Shown here piece by piece: positions 16,266-25,028 of a DNA stretch of 64,000 nt. The DNA is taken from positions 2,131,501-2,195,500 of the forward strand of contig NZ_CP106753.1 of the NCBI RefSeq assembly GCF_025642115.1, read 5' to 3'. The position numbers and the translations under genes were made by a program. Position 1 is the first letter of the stretch; every line of letters begins with the position of its first letter. This DNA is from Chitiniphilus purpureus. GTDB lineage: Bacteria; Pseudomonadota; Gammaproteobacteria; Burkholderiales; Chitinibacteraceae. A model generated the notes under the pieces. It saw nothing but the letters and a program-made list of their open reading frames with translations, searched no databases and was not told where the DNA came from.

Positions 16266-18824
16266 TTACGTGGCGACGTGGATGCGCTTCACCGTGCCGG
16301 CGCGTCCATCCACCTCGACTTCATCGCCGTCGCGCAGTTGCGCGAGGATGCCGGGCAGGTTGACCACCGCCGGGATGCCGAACTCGCGCGCCACGATGGC
16401 GCCATGCGACAGGTAGCCGCCGGTTTCCATGATCAGCGCGCCGGCCTTGACGAACAATGGCGTCCAGCCCGGGTCGGTGGATGGCGCGACCAGCACCTCG
16501 CCCGGCGCCATGCCCAGGCCGGCCGATGGCTCGCGCACGATGCGTACCCGGCCGCGCGCGCAGCCGCTGCCCACGGCAATACCATGCCAGTGCTCGCCAG
16601 CCGCGACCGGCGTGGCAGCGGTGGCAGACGGGTTGCGGTATTCGGCGGGCGCGTGCTCGATGACCAGTTCCGGTTCACGTTGCGAGGCCCAATGCGCCAG
16701 ACGCGTGCCGCGCTCGGTGGCGCGTCGGGCGGCGGCCGGCCCGGGCAGATGGCCCGTCGCGAGCGCGAGGATCTCCGCCGAGGTCAGGTTGAAGAGATCG
16801 TCCGGTTGCGCCAGTCCGGCAGGCCCGCTCAGCCGGCGGCCCAGCTCACAGGCGCAATGCCGCAGCGCCGCCAGGTAGGCCACCAGCGCGCTGCGGGCGG
16901 CTTCGCGCTGGTTGCAGTCGCGCCGGGCCGCTTCAACCATGGGTTTGAGCAGTGGTCGCGACCAGAGCGGCAAGGCGCGCCGCAGGCGCTGCCATGCCTG
17001 GTCGGCCGCTTCCAGCTGCCGCGCGCGTAGCGGCGCCGGTTCGCAGCCGAGCAGGTTGACCACGCTGTCCAGCAGATAGCCCGGCGCTTCGCGCCAGCGG
17101 GGATTGCGCAGATAGGTTTCATACAGGCCGCGATGGCCGTAGCGGTTCAGGAAGTCGGCAAAGGCCCGCCGGAACGGGCTGTCCGGCGGTAGCGCCTGTG
17201 CCCAGTCGCCAGCCACCCGGGCCGGGTTGCGCAGCCAGTCGAGCGCCGCGGTGTCGGTGCCGGCGATGCGGGCCAGTTCCATCAGCTGATAGCTTTGCCG
17301 GGCGGTGACGCTGGGTTCGCCCCCGGCGAGCAGTGCAGCGGCGAGCGCATGGCCTTCACCCGGGCAGGCACGGTCGATCAGCTGCACCAGGTTGAACAGC
17401 GTGCCGCCGCCGGAACCTTGCAGGAAGAACAGGTCGTCCGAGCCCAGCAGCGTCGTCAGCTGTTGCCGCAGCCGTGCCGCCAGCGCGCCGTTGTCGGCGG
17501 GCAGCGGTTCGGCCATCCAGGCATCGGCTTCGCGTCGCGCGTCCCGCAGCAGGCGCTCGGCGCGACGGCGCAGGCCGGCGTTGCGGCGCAGGTAGCGCAG
17601 CATGCGCAGCGCCCGCGCGGCCCGTGCGCGCCAGTCCGGCCTGGGCACGGCGATCTCGGGCTGCGTGCCGCCCATCAACTGGTTCATTGCCTTGGGGGTC
17701 ACGCCCAGCGCGTCGTAGCACTCCCATTGCAGCAGCGAGGTCTGCAGATACAGCCGCCCATGGAACAGGCCGGCGCGCTGGGCGCCGGACAGCAACGGAT
17801 AGCCACACAATGCGTAGCCGCGCGTCAGCATGCGGTTGACCATGACGCGGCTCAGTTCCCAGTCGAGTGGCGACAGTGGCTCGGGCAGGATTTCCCGGGT
17901 GTTGCCGCGCGACCAGTAGACCGCCTGTGCCGCCAACGCCAGATAGGTATGGTGGCCGCGTGCAGTCACCGGGCGCGCCTGCACGATCCAGAACTGGTTG
18001 CCGTCCCAGACCCATTCCAGATCGTAGCCGGGTGCGGCATGGTCGAGGGCGCGGGCCGCATCGCGTACCAGCTCGCCCAATGCCAGCGCCTGTGCCGCGC
18101 TCAAGACCGCCTGCCCGCGTTGTGCCTGCGGCGTATCCTGCAGCGCGGTGCCGCCCTCGGGCAAAACCACGCTCAGACGCGCCTTGCCGCCCAGCCGGAT
18201 GCTGCACAGCGACAGACTGCCGTCCAGTTCCTGTTCCTGCAGCCGGTACTCGTCGCCCTCGGCGTGGCCGCCCACCAGCGACTCGCCCAGGCCCCAGTGG
18301 GCATGGATCAGGGTCTGGTCGTTGCGCCCGCCCACCGGGTCGCAGGTGAAGGCGATGCCGCTGGCACGGGCGGGCAGCAGCGGCATCACCACCACCGCCA
18401 TCCCTGCTTCGGCCTCGCTCAGGCCCAGGCGTTGCCGGTACGCCTGCGCCGGCGCGCTCCAGCACGAGTCGAGCACCTGCTGCAGCGCGGCGGCGACGCC
18501 GGCGGCGCCCGGCACGTTCAGGCAGGAGCGATGGATGCCGGCGAAGGAGGCCTGGCCGGAGTCCTCCAGCGTGGCCGAGGAGCGTACCGCCAGCGGTTGC
18601 CGTTCCCAGCCACGCGCAGCCAACGCCTGCACCAGCGCTGCGCCCAGCGGGCCGGGCAGCGCTGCACCGGGCCGGTGGCCGGCGCTGGCCGCGGCACTGA
18701 TGACGAAACCGGGCGGTACCGGCAGACCCAGCTGCGCCAGCCGCCCCAATTGCCAGCCCTTGCCGCCTGCCTGCGCGGTGCCCGCGGCGGCGGCGTCCGC
18801 CCAGTCCAGGATCAACGCGCTCAT
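16266..18824 (-). CDS. PEP-synthase/rifampin-phosphotransferase-like dikinase
   Basis: An 852-residue soluble enzyme. The N-terminal ATP-grasp domain (about 1-310) shows GGKGWQLGRL, PPGFVIS, LAVRSSATLEDSGQASFAG and DPVGGRNDQ, and ends with DLEWVWDGNQFWIVQARPV. A long middle region (about 315-720) follows, starting at SRGNTREILPEPLSPLDWEL. The C-terminal swivelling domain carries the phospho-accepting His807 in GGYLSHGAIVAREFGIP. Order and length match rifampin phosphotransferase rather than PEP synthase, which has a C-terminal TIM barrel. The real acceptor is not visible from sequence. Its ATG overlaps the stop codon of the upstream tetR gene (ATGA), so the two form an operon probably controlled by that repressor. 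Confidence 0.8.
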   Translation of the reverse strand: MSALILDWADAAAAGTAQAGGKGWQLGRLAQLGLPVPPGFVISAAASAGHRPGAALPGPLGAALVQALAARGWERQPLAVRSSATLEDSGQASFAGIHRSCLNVPGAAGVAAALQQVLDSCWSAPAQAYRQRLGLSEAEAGMAVVVMPLLPARASGIAFTCDPVGGRNDQTLIHAHWGLGESLVGGHAEGDEYRLQEQELDGSLSLCSIRLGGKARLSVVLPEGGTALQDTPQAQRGQAVLSAAQALALGELVRDAARALDHAAPGYDLEWVWDGNQFWIVQARPVTARGHHTYLALAAQAVYWSRGNTREILPEPLSPLDWELSRVMVNRMLTRGYALCGYPLLSGAQRAGLFHGRLYLQTSLLQWECYDALGVTPKAMNQLMGGTQPEIAVPRPDWRARAARALRMLRYLRRNAGLRRRAERLLRDARREADAWMAEPLPADNGALAARLRQQLTTLLGSDDLFFLQGSGGGTLFNLVQLIDRACPGEGHALAAALLAGGEPSVTARQSYQLMELARIAGTDTAALDWLRNPARVAGDWAQALPPDSPFRRAFADFLNRYGHRGLYETYLRNPRWREAPGYLLDSVVNLLGCEPAPLRARQLEAADQAWQRLRRALPLWSRPLLKPMVEAARRDCNQREAARSALVAYLAALRHCACELGRRLSGPAGLAQPDDLFNLTSAEILALATGHLPGPAAARRATERGTRLAHWASQREPELVIEHAPAEYRNPSATAATPVAAGEHWHGIAVGSGCARGRVRIVREPSAGLGMAPGEVLVAPSTDPGWTPLFVKAGALIMETGGYLSHGAIVAREFGIPAVVNLPGILAQLRDGDEVEVDGRAGTVKRIHVAT

Positions 18825-19489
18825 GCCGGTCTCCCGCTGGGGGCGGTGGCGAGGCCGTGATGCAGCAGCGTCAGCATGACGTCGAACTCCTGCCGCAGAT
18901 CGGCGCCGGGCTCGCCCAGCCAGCGCACCAGGGCACCCAGGTAGCAGAAGCGGAACAGGCCTACCAGCCGGTCCGTCGGCAGGTCATTGCGCAGTTCGCC
19001 GGCGTGCTGGCCGGCCTGCACCAGTGCCTCGAACACCTGATCCATCCCGCTGCGTGCCTCCTCGCGCCGGCCGTCCTGGTCGTACCCGAGCTGGGCGAGG
19101 CGGTACCGCAGGTAATGTGGCAGGTAGGCGCGGCGTCTTTCGGCCCAGCCGGCCGAGGCATGCAGCAGATGGGTCATGCGTGCCGGAAAGTCCGGCAGTC
19201 CCGCCAGATCGGCACGCAGTTGCGGCAGATCGTCGGCAAGCTCGGCGTGGAAGCGGTGAGCCAGCAGTGCTTCCTTGACCGGAAAGTGGTTGTACAGCGT
19301 GCCCTTGGCCACATCGGCGGCAGCGGCGATCTGTTCCATGGTCACGGCGTCGTAGCCCTGCGCTTCGAAAAGGGCAAATGCGGTGGCGGCCAGGCGATCC
19401 AGTGTCTGGCGCCGCTTGCGCTCGCGCCGCCCAGGATCGGCCGCGTCGTCGGGATGGGGGGGAAGGGTGCGCTGCTCGGTCATGATCAT
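18821..19489 (-). CDS. TetR family transcriptional regulator
   Basis: A 222-residue repressor-type protein. The HTH is at about residues 40-68 (MEQIAAAADVAKGTLYNHF, the standard TetR recognition-helix sequence), and the C-terminal ligand-binding helices are divergent. Two ATGs are close together at 19489 and 19483; both are possible starts. It overlaps the dikinase gene by four bases. Five bases upstream begins a 12-bp inverted repeat (19494-19533), a likely operator, so it probably represses its own operon and is released by a compound connected with the dikinase. Confidence 0.9.
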   Translation of the reverse strand: MIMTEQRTLPPHPDDAADPGRRERKRRQTLDRLAATAFALFEAQGYDAVTMEQIAAAADVAKGTLYNHFPVKEALLAHRFHAELADDLPQLRADLAGLPDFPARMTHLLHASAGWAERRRAYLPHYLRYRLAQLGYDQDGRREEARSGMDQVFEALVQAGQHAGELRNDLPTDRLVGLFRFCYLGALVRWLGEPGADLRQEFDVMLTLLHHGLATAPSGRPA

Positions 19490-19493
19490 GGAA

Positions 19494-19533
19494 ATTTGTG
19501 AACGATGATTTTTATTGTACGTCGTTCAAAAAT
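19494..19533. promoter_or_regulatory. Inverted repeat, probable TetR operator
   Basis: Arms ATTTGTGAACGA (19494-19505) and TCGTTCAAAAAT (19522-19533) match at 11 of 12 positions around a 16-base A/T-rich spacer holding ATTGTA (TACAAT on the minus strand). It lies just upstream of the tetR start codon. Confidence 0.65.
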
Positions 19534-19631
19534 ATCCGGGCAAGCACCGTATGACGAGGCACCGGGCACAGGTCAGTGCGCGCGCAGCGGCCATTGCAGG
19601 TGCTGCCGCCGGCGTACCGCCGCCGCGGCGG

Positions 19632-21143
19632 TCATTTGAGCCCCAGACGCCGGGCGCGTTTGTGCAGATTGCTGGGGTCCAGCCCCAGTGTGCGTGCGGC
19701 GCCGGCCCAGCTGCCGCCGGCAGCGTCCAGGCGGCTGCGCAACAACCGGCGCTCGAAGTCGTCGACCGCATCGCGCCAGCTCAGCGTCGCTGCGGCGGGC
19801 GGGTCGGGCAGCATGGCGGGCGGTGCCGCGGGCGGTGCTTCCAGCCCGAGCAGCCCTGCCTCCAGCGTGATCAGTTCGTGGCGGGCGGCCCCGCGGCCGA
19901 CGGCACGGATCGCGGCCCGGCTGATCACGTGCTCCAGCTCGCGCACGTTGCCGGGCCAGTCATAGCGCAGCAACGCCAGCTCCGCGTCCGCCGCCAGGCG
20001 CAGGCCGCGCAGGCCCAGCCGGGCACGGTTGATCTCCAGGAAGCGCCCACACAGCAGCAGTACATCCGCGCCGCGCTCGCGCAGCGGCGGCACCGGTACC
20101 GGGTAGACCGAGAGCCGGTGATACAGGTCGGCGCGAAAGCGCCCCGCGCGCACGCCGTCATGCAGATTGCGGTTGGTGGCCGAGACGATGCGTGCGTCCA
20201 CCTGGCGCGGCCGGTCCTCGCCCAGGCGCTGGATCTCGCCGTTCTGCAGCGTGCGCAGCAGCTTGGCCTGCAGTGCCAGCGGCAACTCACCCACTTCATC
20301 CAGGAACAGCGTGCCGCCATGCGCAGCCTCGACACGGCCGGCTCGCTCGCCGGTGGCGCCGGAGAACGCGCCCTTGGCATGGCCGAACAGCTCGTCCTCG
20401 GCCAGCGCTTCGGGCAGCGCCGCGCAGTTCAGATGCACCAGCGGCCGATCATGGCGCGCCGAGCGTTGATGGACGCGGTGGGCAAGCAGTTCCTTGCCGG
20501 TGCCGGTTTCGCCCAGCAGCAGGATGGGCAGGTCGGAGGCGGCGGCGCCATCCAGCTCCTGCAGCATCGCAAGCCAAGCCGGGCTCTGGCCGACCAGCTC
20601 GAAGCCGATGCCGGCGCTGCCTGCCGGATTGCCGACCCCCTGGCGCAACGCGCGCAGATCGCCTTCCAGCCGGCCCATGCGCGCTTCGCTCGCGGCCAGC
20701 AGCGCGTAGTGCGGTAGCGTGAGGAGGTCACCGGCGGCAAAGGTGCGCCCGGCGAAGGCATCCAGCGTGAGTGCCCCCCAGACCCGGCCTTCCACTTCCA
20801 GCCGCACCCCCAGGCAATCGTGCACCGCCAGCGGGGCACCCGGCTGGTCGGCGAGCAGGCCGTCATAGGGATCAGGCAAGGGGCTGCCGGGCACGAAGCG
20901 CACCGGCTCGCGCTGCGCCAGGATGGCGGCCAACCGTGGATGTTGTGCCACCACGAAGCGGCGCCCCAGCGTTTCCTGTGACAGGCCGATGGCGGCCAGC
21001 GGGTACAGGCTGTCGCCATCGCTGCGCAGCAGCCCCACCGCGTGGCAGCCGTAGTGCGCGTGGATGCTGGCAAGCAGCCGCTGCAACCGGATCGGCTGCG
21101 GCAGTTCGGCGGCCAGGTCGGCCAGAAGCGAGACGTCGATCAT
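19632..21143 (-). CDS. norR: NO-responsive sigma-54 activator NorR
   Basis: A 503-residue bacterial enhancer-binding protein. Residues about 20-170 are the GAF domain, which in NorR holds a non-haem iron that senses nitric oxide. The AAA+ domain (about 190-420) has Walker A LLGETGTGKE, the sigma-54 contact loop GAFSGA (GAFTGA in most homologues) and Walker B GGTLFLDEVGEL. The C-terminal Fis-type HTH ends SWAGAARTLGLDPSNLHKRA. The ATG at 21143 directly abuts the first of three GGT-N7-ACC sites that separate it from the divergent ytfE-like gene. That layout identifies it as NorR rather than another enhancer-binding protein. Confidence 0.93.
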   Translation of the reverse strand: MIDVSLLADLAAELPQPIRLQRLLASIHAHYGCHAVGLLRSDGDSLYPLAAIGLSQETLGRRFVVAQHPRLAAILAQREPVRFVPGSPLPDPYDGLLADQPGAPLAVHDCLGVRLEVEGRVWGALTLDAFAGRTFAAGDLLTLPHYALLAASEARMGRLEGDLRALRQGVGNPAGSAGIGFELVGQSPAWLAMLQELDGAAASDLPILLLGETGTGKELLAHRVHQRSARHDRPLVHLNCAALPEALAEDELFGHAKGAFSGATGERAGRVEAAHGGTLFLDEVGELPLALQAKLLRTLQNGEIQRLGEDRPRQVDARIVSATNRNLHDGVRAGRFRADLYHRLSVYPVPVPPLRERGADVLLLCGRFLEINRARLGLRGLRLAADAELALLRYDWPGNVRELEHVISRAAIRAVGRGAARHELITLEAGLLGLEAPPAAPPAMLPDPPAAATLSWRDAVDDFERRLLRSRLDAAGGSWAGAARTLGLDPSNLHKRARRLGLK

Positions 21144-21156
21144 GGTGAATAGAACC
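21144..21156. promoter_or_regulatory. NorR binding site 1 (GGT-N7-ACC)
   Basis: GGTGAATAGAACC, directly next to the norR start codon. Matches the GGT-N7-ACC consensus known for Ralstonia NorR. Confidence 0.75.
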
Positions 21157-21163
21157 CGGATAT

Positions 21164-21176
21164 GGTGGATACGACC
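21164..21176. promoter_or_regulatory. NorR binding site 2 (GGT-N7-ACC)
   Basis: GGTGGATACGACC, starting 20 bases after site 1. Confidence 0.75.
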
Positions 21177-21188
21177 CTAACATGCGAG

Positions 21189-21201
21189 GGTCAAAGCGAC
21201 C
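21189..21201. promoter_or_regulatory. NorR binding site 3 (GGT-N7-ACC)
   Basis: GGTCAAAGCGACC, starting 25 bases after site 2. It sits in a perfect inverted repeat GGGTC-N5-GACCC. Confidence 0.8.
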
Positions 21202-21243
21202 CTTGATCCAGGACAGACCCAGGCAAATCAAGGCGTTGCAGGC

Positions 21244-21259
21244 TGGCCCATCCCTTGCT
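21244..21259 (+). promoter_or_regulatory. Sigma-54 promoter of the ytfE-like gene
   Basis: TGGCCCATCCCTTGCT has the GG-N10-GC spacing of -24/-12 promoters. It lies 38 bases before the start codon and 43 bases downstream of NorR site 3. Confidence 0.8.
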
Positions 21260-21296
21260 GCAGCACCATCGTGTTCAACCCAGAGAGATTTCCACC

Positions 21297-21962
21297 ATGA
21301 ACCTGCTTGACCAGCCCATCGGCCAGATCGCCTGCGACATCCCGGGCGCCACCGCGCTGTTCCACCAACACAAGCTGGATTTCTGCTGCGGCGGTGGCAA
21401 GCCGCTACGCGAGGCGGCGGCCAAGAAGCAGGTCGACGCGGCTGCGCTGGCGCAGGCGTTGCTGGCGCTGGCGGCCAGCCAGACCAGGACAGCCGTGGAT
21501 TGGCGCACGGCATCGAACGATGCGCTGATCGACCATATCCTGACCCGCTATCACGCCCGCCATCGCGAACAGCTGCCCGAGCTGGTCCGGCTGGCACGGC
21601 GTGTGGAAGCGGTGCATGCCGAACGCGCCGACTGCCCGCACGGCTTGGCGGATCTGCTGGCGGCAATGGAGCAGGAGATGGAAAGCCACATGCAGAAGGA
21701 AGAGCAGGTACTGTTCCCGATGCTGCGCCAGACCAGCCCGCAGGCGGTGCCCGGGCCGATCTCGGTGATGCGCTTCGAGCACGACCAGCATGGCGAGACC
21801 CTGGCCCGGCTGGCGGCGCTGACCCACGACTTCACGCCGCCGGCCGAAGCCTGCAATACCTGGCGCGCACTCTATGCCGGCGCCGCCCAGCTGTGCGAAG
21901 ACCTGATGCAGCACATCCATCTGGAAAACAACGTGCTGTTCCTGCAGCGCGCGCCGGCGTGA
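21297..21962 (+). CDS. ytfE: Iron-sulfur cluster repair di-iron protein (YtfE/NorA/ScdA family)
   Basis: A 221-residue hemerythrin-like di-iron protein that restores Fe-S clusters damaged by nitric oxide or oxidants. The N-terminal ScdA_N region has ATALFHQHKLDFCCGGGKPL with the Cys-Cys pair. The following helices carry the His and Glu ligands (HILTRYHARHREQLPEL, EMESHMQKEEQVLFP, RFEHDQHGE, HIHLENNVLF). The ATG at 21297 sits a normal distance after the sigma-54 promoter. The divergent norR and its sites predict induction by NO, as for norA in Ralstonia eutropha. The gene norB is not adjacent here. Confidence 0.94.
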   Translation: MNLLDQPIGQIACDIPGATALFHQHKLDFCCGGGKPLREAAAKKQVDAAALAQALLALAASQTRTAVDWRTASNDALIDHILTRYHARHREQLPELVRLARRVEAVHAERADCPHGLADLLAAMEQEMESHMQKEEQVLFPMLRQTSPQAVPGPISVMRFEHDQHGETLARLAALTHDFTPPAEACNTWRALYAGAAQLCEDLMQHIHLENNVLFLQRAPA

Positions 21963-22509
21963 AGCGCAGCGGGCGGGCTGGCAGCTAGCCGGTGGGCCCG
22001 CCACGAGAGTGGAACAGGGGCGATGCGGCTGCTTCGCCCTGTGCCGGCGTCAACATCATCGCGGCGTGCGCTGTACTGCGCAAACAGCTGTCGCTGCCGA
22101 TGCGCTTGATACGCCAGCCGGTGCGGGGGCTGCACCATGGCCGACAGCGGGCATGATGCCAGCCTGCCAGGCCGCCGCTGTACCGGACCAAGGGCATCCG
22201 GGCGCCAGCACCAAGTGGCAGGCGCAGGATCTGCAAGATGACGGCCCGCCGCAGCGATCGCCATGCCAGCTGGCTGCTGGACACGAGGCAATGCGGCCTT
22301 GCGGTCGGCACGGCCACGGCGTCGATGCCGGCAATCGCCTGTCGCATAGGCCGACCGGCGCGGTTGGTCCTGGTGGGCAGCCCTTACGACAGCGTCGCTC
22401 TCGTCGGCCGTTCCTGAGCGGCTGCGACCGCAGGCAGTCGGTCCATTGCCAGTCAGAGTGTGTCGTGCGGCTTGCCAGGGCCGCTGTGCCGGGTAGCGTA
22501 GGGCTGCGT
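21963..22509. other. 547-bp stretch without a supported gene
   Basis: Several frames are open by GC bias, the longest plausible one being minus-strand 21985-22347, but none has a ribosome site or family motifs. No clear terminator hairpin with a T-tract was found. It may be decayed coding sequence. Confidence 0.4.
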
Positions 22510-22830
22510 TCAGAGCAGCGTGGCGATGCCGGCGCCAGCCAGCGCCAGCACCGCACCCAGCCCGACCCGACGGGGGGCGTAGGTCAGCAGCAGCACCAGC
22601 GCGCCGGCGCTGGCGGTCAGCAACCCTACCCAGTACACGCTGCCCTGCGGGGCGCCGGCATCGTGCAGCGCGGCGGCAAATGACGTGGCCAGCAGCAGCC
22701 AGCCGGCCAGGCGCAGCCCTTGCCCGCGGCTGCGGGTCGGCACCCGGCCGAACACCTCGCGGTGATGGCCGTCCATCGAAAGGCACAGTGCGCTGAAGGC
22801 GGCGTAGCACAGCCAGAACGAGACGATCAT
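22510..22830 (-). CDS. DUF3325 family membrane protein
   Basis: A 106-residue protein with three predicted membrane helices (VSFWLCYAAFSALCLSM; RLAGWLLLATSFAAAL; YWVGLLTASAGALVLLLTYAPR, and a last one near the C-terminus). It belongs to the small DUF3325 family that usually follows PepSY proteins in iron-uptake operons. Its ATG overlaps the PepSY stop codon (ATGA), so translation is probably coupled. No enzymatic role is known. Confidence 0.85.
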   Translation of the reverse strand: MIVSFWLCYAAFSALCLSMDGHHREVFGRVPTRSRGQGLRLAGWLLLATSFAAALHDAGAPQGSVYWVGLLTASAGALVLLLTYAPRRVGLGAVLALAGAGIATLL

Positions 22831-24398
22831 GGTGTCTCCTGCGCAAGCGTGGCAGCGGGGCGTCGCCGGGTGGCGGCGTCGGCCGGCACCGGCCGCTTGC
22901 CGGCACGGTGCGCTTGGTAGGCGGCGTAGGCGAAGGCAGCGCCAAAGGCGAGCGCGGTCAGCTCGAATACGGCGCCGACGGTGTTGCCGCGCGCGAACGC
23001 ATTGCCCAGGTGCGCCGGCACGGTCAGCAGGCTCAGCAGCGGCACCGTGCCCAGCAGCATGGCCACGGCAGCCAGCTGCTCGCGCCAGGCTGCGCGGGCC
23101 GGCCGTATGGCGGCGTGCAGCAGCGACAGCACCCAGGCGGCGAAGAAGCACAGCACTTCCTCGTCGGCGCGCTCGGGGCGTGCGAGCGGCACCAGCCGGT
23201 TGGCCCAGAAGAAGGCGGCCACGGCAAGCGGCAGCCCGGCGATGGTGGCGATGTTGAGCGTTTCGACCAGCCGCGCACCGAAGCCGGCGGTGCCGGCCTT
23301 GGCCTCGCGCTGGCGGCGCTTGATCGACCATAGCACCAGGCCGGAGCCGATCATCAGCGTCCCGGCCACACCACACAGGAAATACAGCCAGCGCAGGCCG
23401 TAGTCGGCGAAGCGTCCCATGTGCAGGCCGAAGATCACATCGTGAGCCAGCGCCGCGGGCTGCTGCGTGGCCAGCAGCGTGAGCGGCCTGCCGGTGGCGC
23501 CGTCGAACACCACGCCGCTGCCGCGCGAGCGCAGCTGCATGGTCTCGGATTGCTCGATCCGCACCCGCGCATTGGCATCGCCCGGCGCGGTGACGGCGAT
23601 GGTGCCGACCGGGCCGCCCTGCCAGTGGCGGCTGGCGGCCGCGACCATCGGGGCCAGCGGCTGCAGCGGCCGTGCCACGCCGGACGGCGCCACCTTGGGC
23701 GGCATGCCGATCAGCTCGCTGCGGTAGGCTTGCCGGTCGCCCTGGTAGAGCGCGTCGAGCGCGGCCGGCATCACCAGCATCATCAGCGTGACCAGGCCGC
23801 TGTAGGTGATCACCAAATGGAACGGCAAGGCCAGCACGCCGACCGCGTTGTGCGCGTCCAGCCACGCCCGCTGCGGCGCCTTGGCGGGGCGGAAGGTGAA
23901 GAAATCCTTGAAGATGCGCCGGTGGGTGACGATGCCGCTGACCAGTGCCACCAGCATCACCATTGCCGCAAGGCAGGCGAGCAGGCGTCCCCAGGGGTAG
24001 GGCAGGTGCAGTTCGAAATGGAAGCGGTAGAAGAAATCGCCGCCCAGGCTGGCGCGCTGGTGCGCCGGCTCGGCGCGGTGCGGATCGATGCGGACGTTGT
24101 GCCAGTTGTCGTCGGCGTCTTCCCAGTACAGCAGCATGCTGGTCTCGCGCCCGGACGGCGGGTAGATATACCATTGTCTGGCATCGGCGGCGTGCTGGCG
24201 CAGATAGCGCTCGGCGGCCGCGGTGGCCTGTTGCTGGCTGGCCGGCGTGATCTGCCGGTCCGGCTGCATCCAATGACTGATCTCGGCGCGGAACACGGTG
24301 AGCGTGCCGGTCAGGAAGATGGCGAACATCACCCAGCCCAGCACCAGTCCCGCCCAGTTGTGCAGCCAGGCCATCGCCTGACGGAAGCCGGGCTTCAT
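22827..24398 (-). CDS. PepSY-associated TM protein (PiuB type)
   Basis: A 523-residue inner-membrane protein with N-terminal helix WLHNWAGLVLGWVMFAIFLTGT, a periplasmic PepSY region, helices around LLACLAAMVMLVALVSGIV, FHLVITYSGLVTLMML and LYFLCGVAGTLMIGSGLVLW, and more near the C-terminus. PiuB-like proteins are Fur-controlled and are linked to reduction or removal of iron from siderophores. The His residues in HNWAG, HRRIFKDFF and HDVIFGLHMGRF are family-typical. The ATG at 24398 overlaps the DUF3649 gene; a longer frame upstream is basic and unlike the family. Middle gene of a three-gene operon. Confidence 0.92.
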   Translation of the reverse strand: MKPGFRQAMAWLHNWAGLVLGWVMFAIFLTGTLTVFRAEISHWMQPDRQITPASQQQATAAAERYLRQHAADARQWYIYPPSGRETSMLLYWEDADDNWHNVRIDPHRAEPAHQRASLGGDFFYRFHFELHLPYPWGRLLACLAAMVMLVALVSGIVTHRRIFKDFFTFRPAKAPQRAWLDAHNAVGVLALPFHLVITYSGLVTLMMLVMPAALDALYQGDRQAYRSELIGMPPKVAPSGVARPLQPLAPMVAAASRHWQGGPVGTIAVTAPGDANARVRIEQSETMQLRSRGSGVVFDGATGRPLTLLATQQPAALAHDVIFGLHMGRFADYGLRWLYFLCGVAGTLMIGSGLVLWSIKRRQREAKAGTAGFGARLVETLNIATIAGLPLAVAAFFWANRLVPLARPERADEEVLCFFAAWVLSLLHAAIRPARAAWREQLAAVAMLLGTVPLLSLLTVPAHLGNAFARGNTVGAVFELTALAFGAAFAYAAYQAHRAGKRPVPADAATRRRPAATLAQETP

Positions 24399-24754
24399 CG
24401 TGCGGCTCCCAGCCAACCCAGGCCCAGGGCCGCGGCAAGCGCCACACCCAGCCCGAGCCAGGCACGTCCGGCGCTGCTGACGCTGAACACCCACACGATG
24501 ACGGCGCAGTAGAGTGGGAACGACAGCAGTGTCGCCGTCAGCGTCGCCTCATTGCGGGACAGCGGCAGCCAGCGCGCCAGTGCGCCGGTGCAGGCATAGA
24601 CCAGCGCATAGCCGCCGAGAGTCGCTGCCAGCACGCGCAACGTCACTGCAAGACGGTAGGCCCAGGGGATGCCGGCGGGTGGCTTGCCAGCCCGCCGGGC
24701 AACCGGCGGCGCCGCCGGCGCGGGATCGGGACGTGGTGCGGACAGGGCGGGCAT
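24395..24754 (-). CDS. DUF3649 family membrane protein
   Basis: A 119-residue protein with a Pro/Ala-rich N-terminus and three hydrophobic segments ([58 protein letters not shown]). DUF3649 proteins normally open the operon that continues with PepSY and DUF3325 proteins, as here. The ATG at 24754 is 31 bases downstream of a perfect Fur box, so the operon should be iron-repressed. Confidence 0.87.
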   Translation of the reverse strand: MPALSAPRPDPAPAAPPVARRAGKPPAGIPWAYRLAVTLRVLAATLGGYALVYACTGALARWLPLSRNEATLTATLLSFPLYCAVIVWVFSVSSAGRAWLGLGVALAAALGLGWLGAAR

Positions 24755-24784
24755 CGGGACAGGCGCTGCTTGTTATTGGATAAG

Positions 24785-24799
24785 TGATAATTATTATCA
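24785..24799. promoter_or_regulatory. Fur box (perfect 7-1-7)
   Basis: TGATAATTATTATCA is a perfect 7-1-7 inverted repeat matching the Fur consensus. It lies upstream of the minus-strand DUF3649-PepSY-DUF3325 operon, in otherwise GC-rich DNA. Confidence 0.92.
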
Positions 24800-25028
24800 A
24801 ATGCTTTGCGGCGGCTTGGCAACTCTCGCGCCTTCCGCCGGGCAACCGCGTCCGGTCACCGCGGCATGGCTTGCCGCGCCACACGGTCTTTGTTCTACCA
24901 TGGCACGGCGATGGCCGCGCCTTGCCGGTCCAACCTGTGCCGCTTCCGATGCCGAATCCCTGCCCGCCGCTGCCTTGCCGTCCCGTTCCGCCGCCCGCAG
25001 GCGTGTTCGACCTTGCCGGCCGGCCGCC

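Noticed and set aside
17295..18860. A 521-codon plus-strand frame over the dikinase gene
   Set aside because: It has no family motifs and is the antisense of a gene with complete ATP-grasp and His-domain motifs.
22510..24465. A 651-codon minus-strand frame spanning the PepSY and DUF3325 genes
   Set aside because: Only its last 106 codons (DUF3325) look real; the rest is a shifted reading of the PepSY gene.
24779..24798. A 20-bp GATAAG... reading as a classic 19-bp Fur box
   Set aside because: It has an extra base relative to the 19-bp consensus; the 7-1-7 site at 24785-24799 is the better description of the same sequence.
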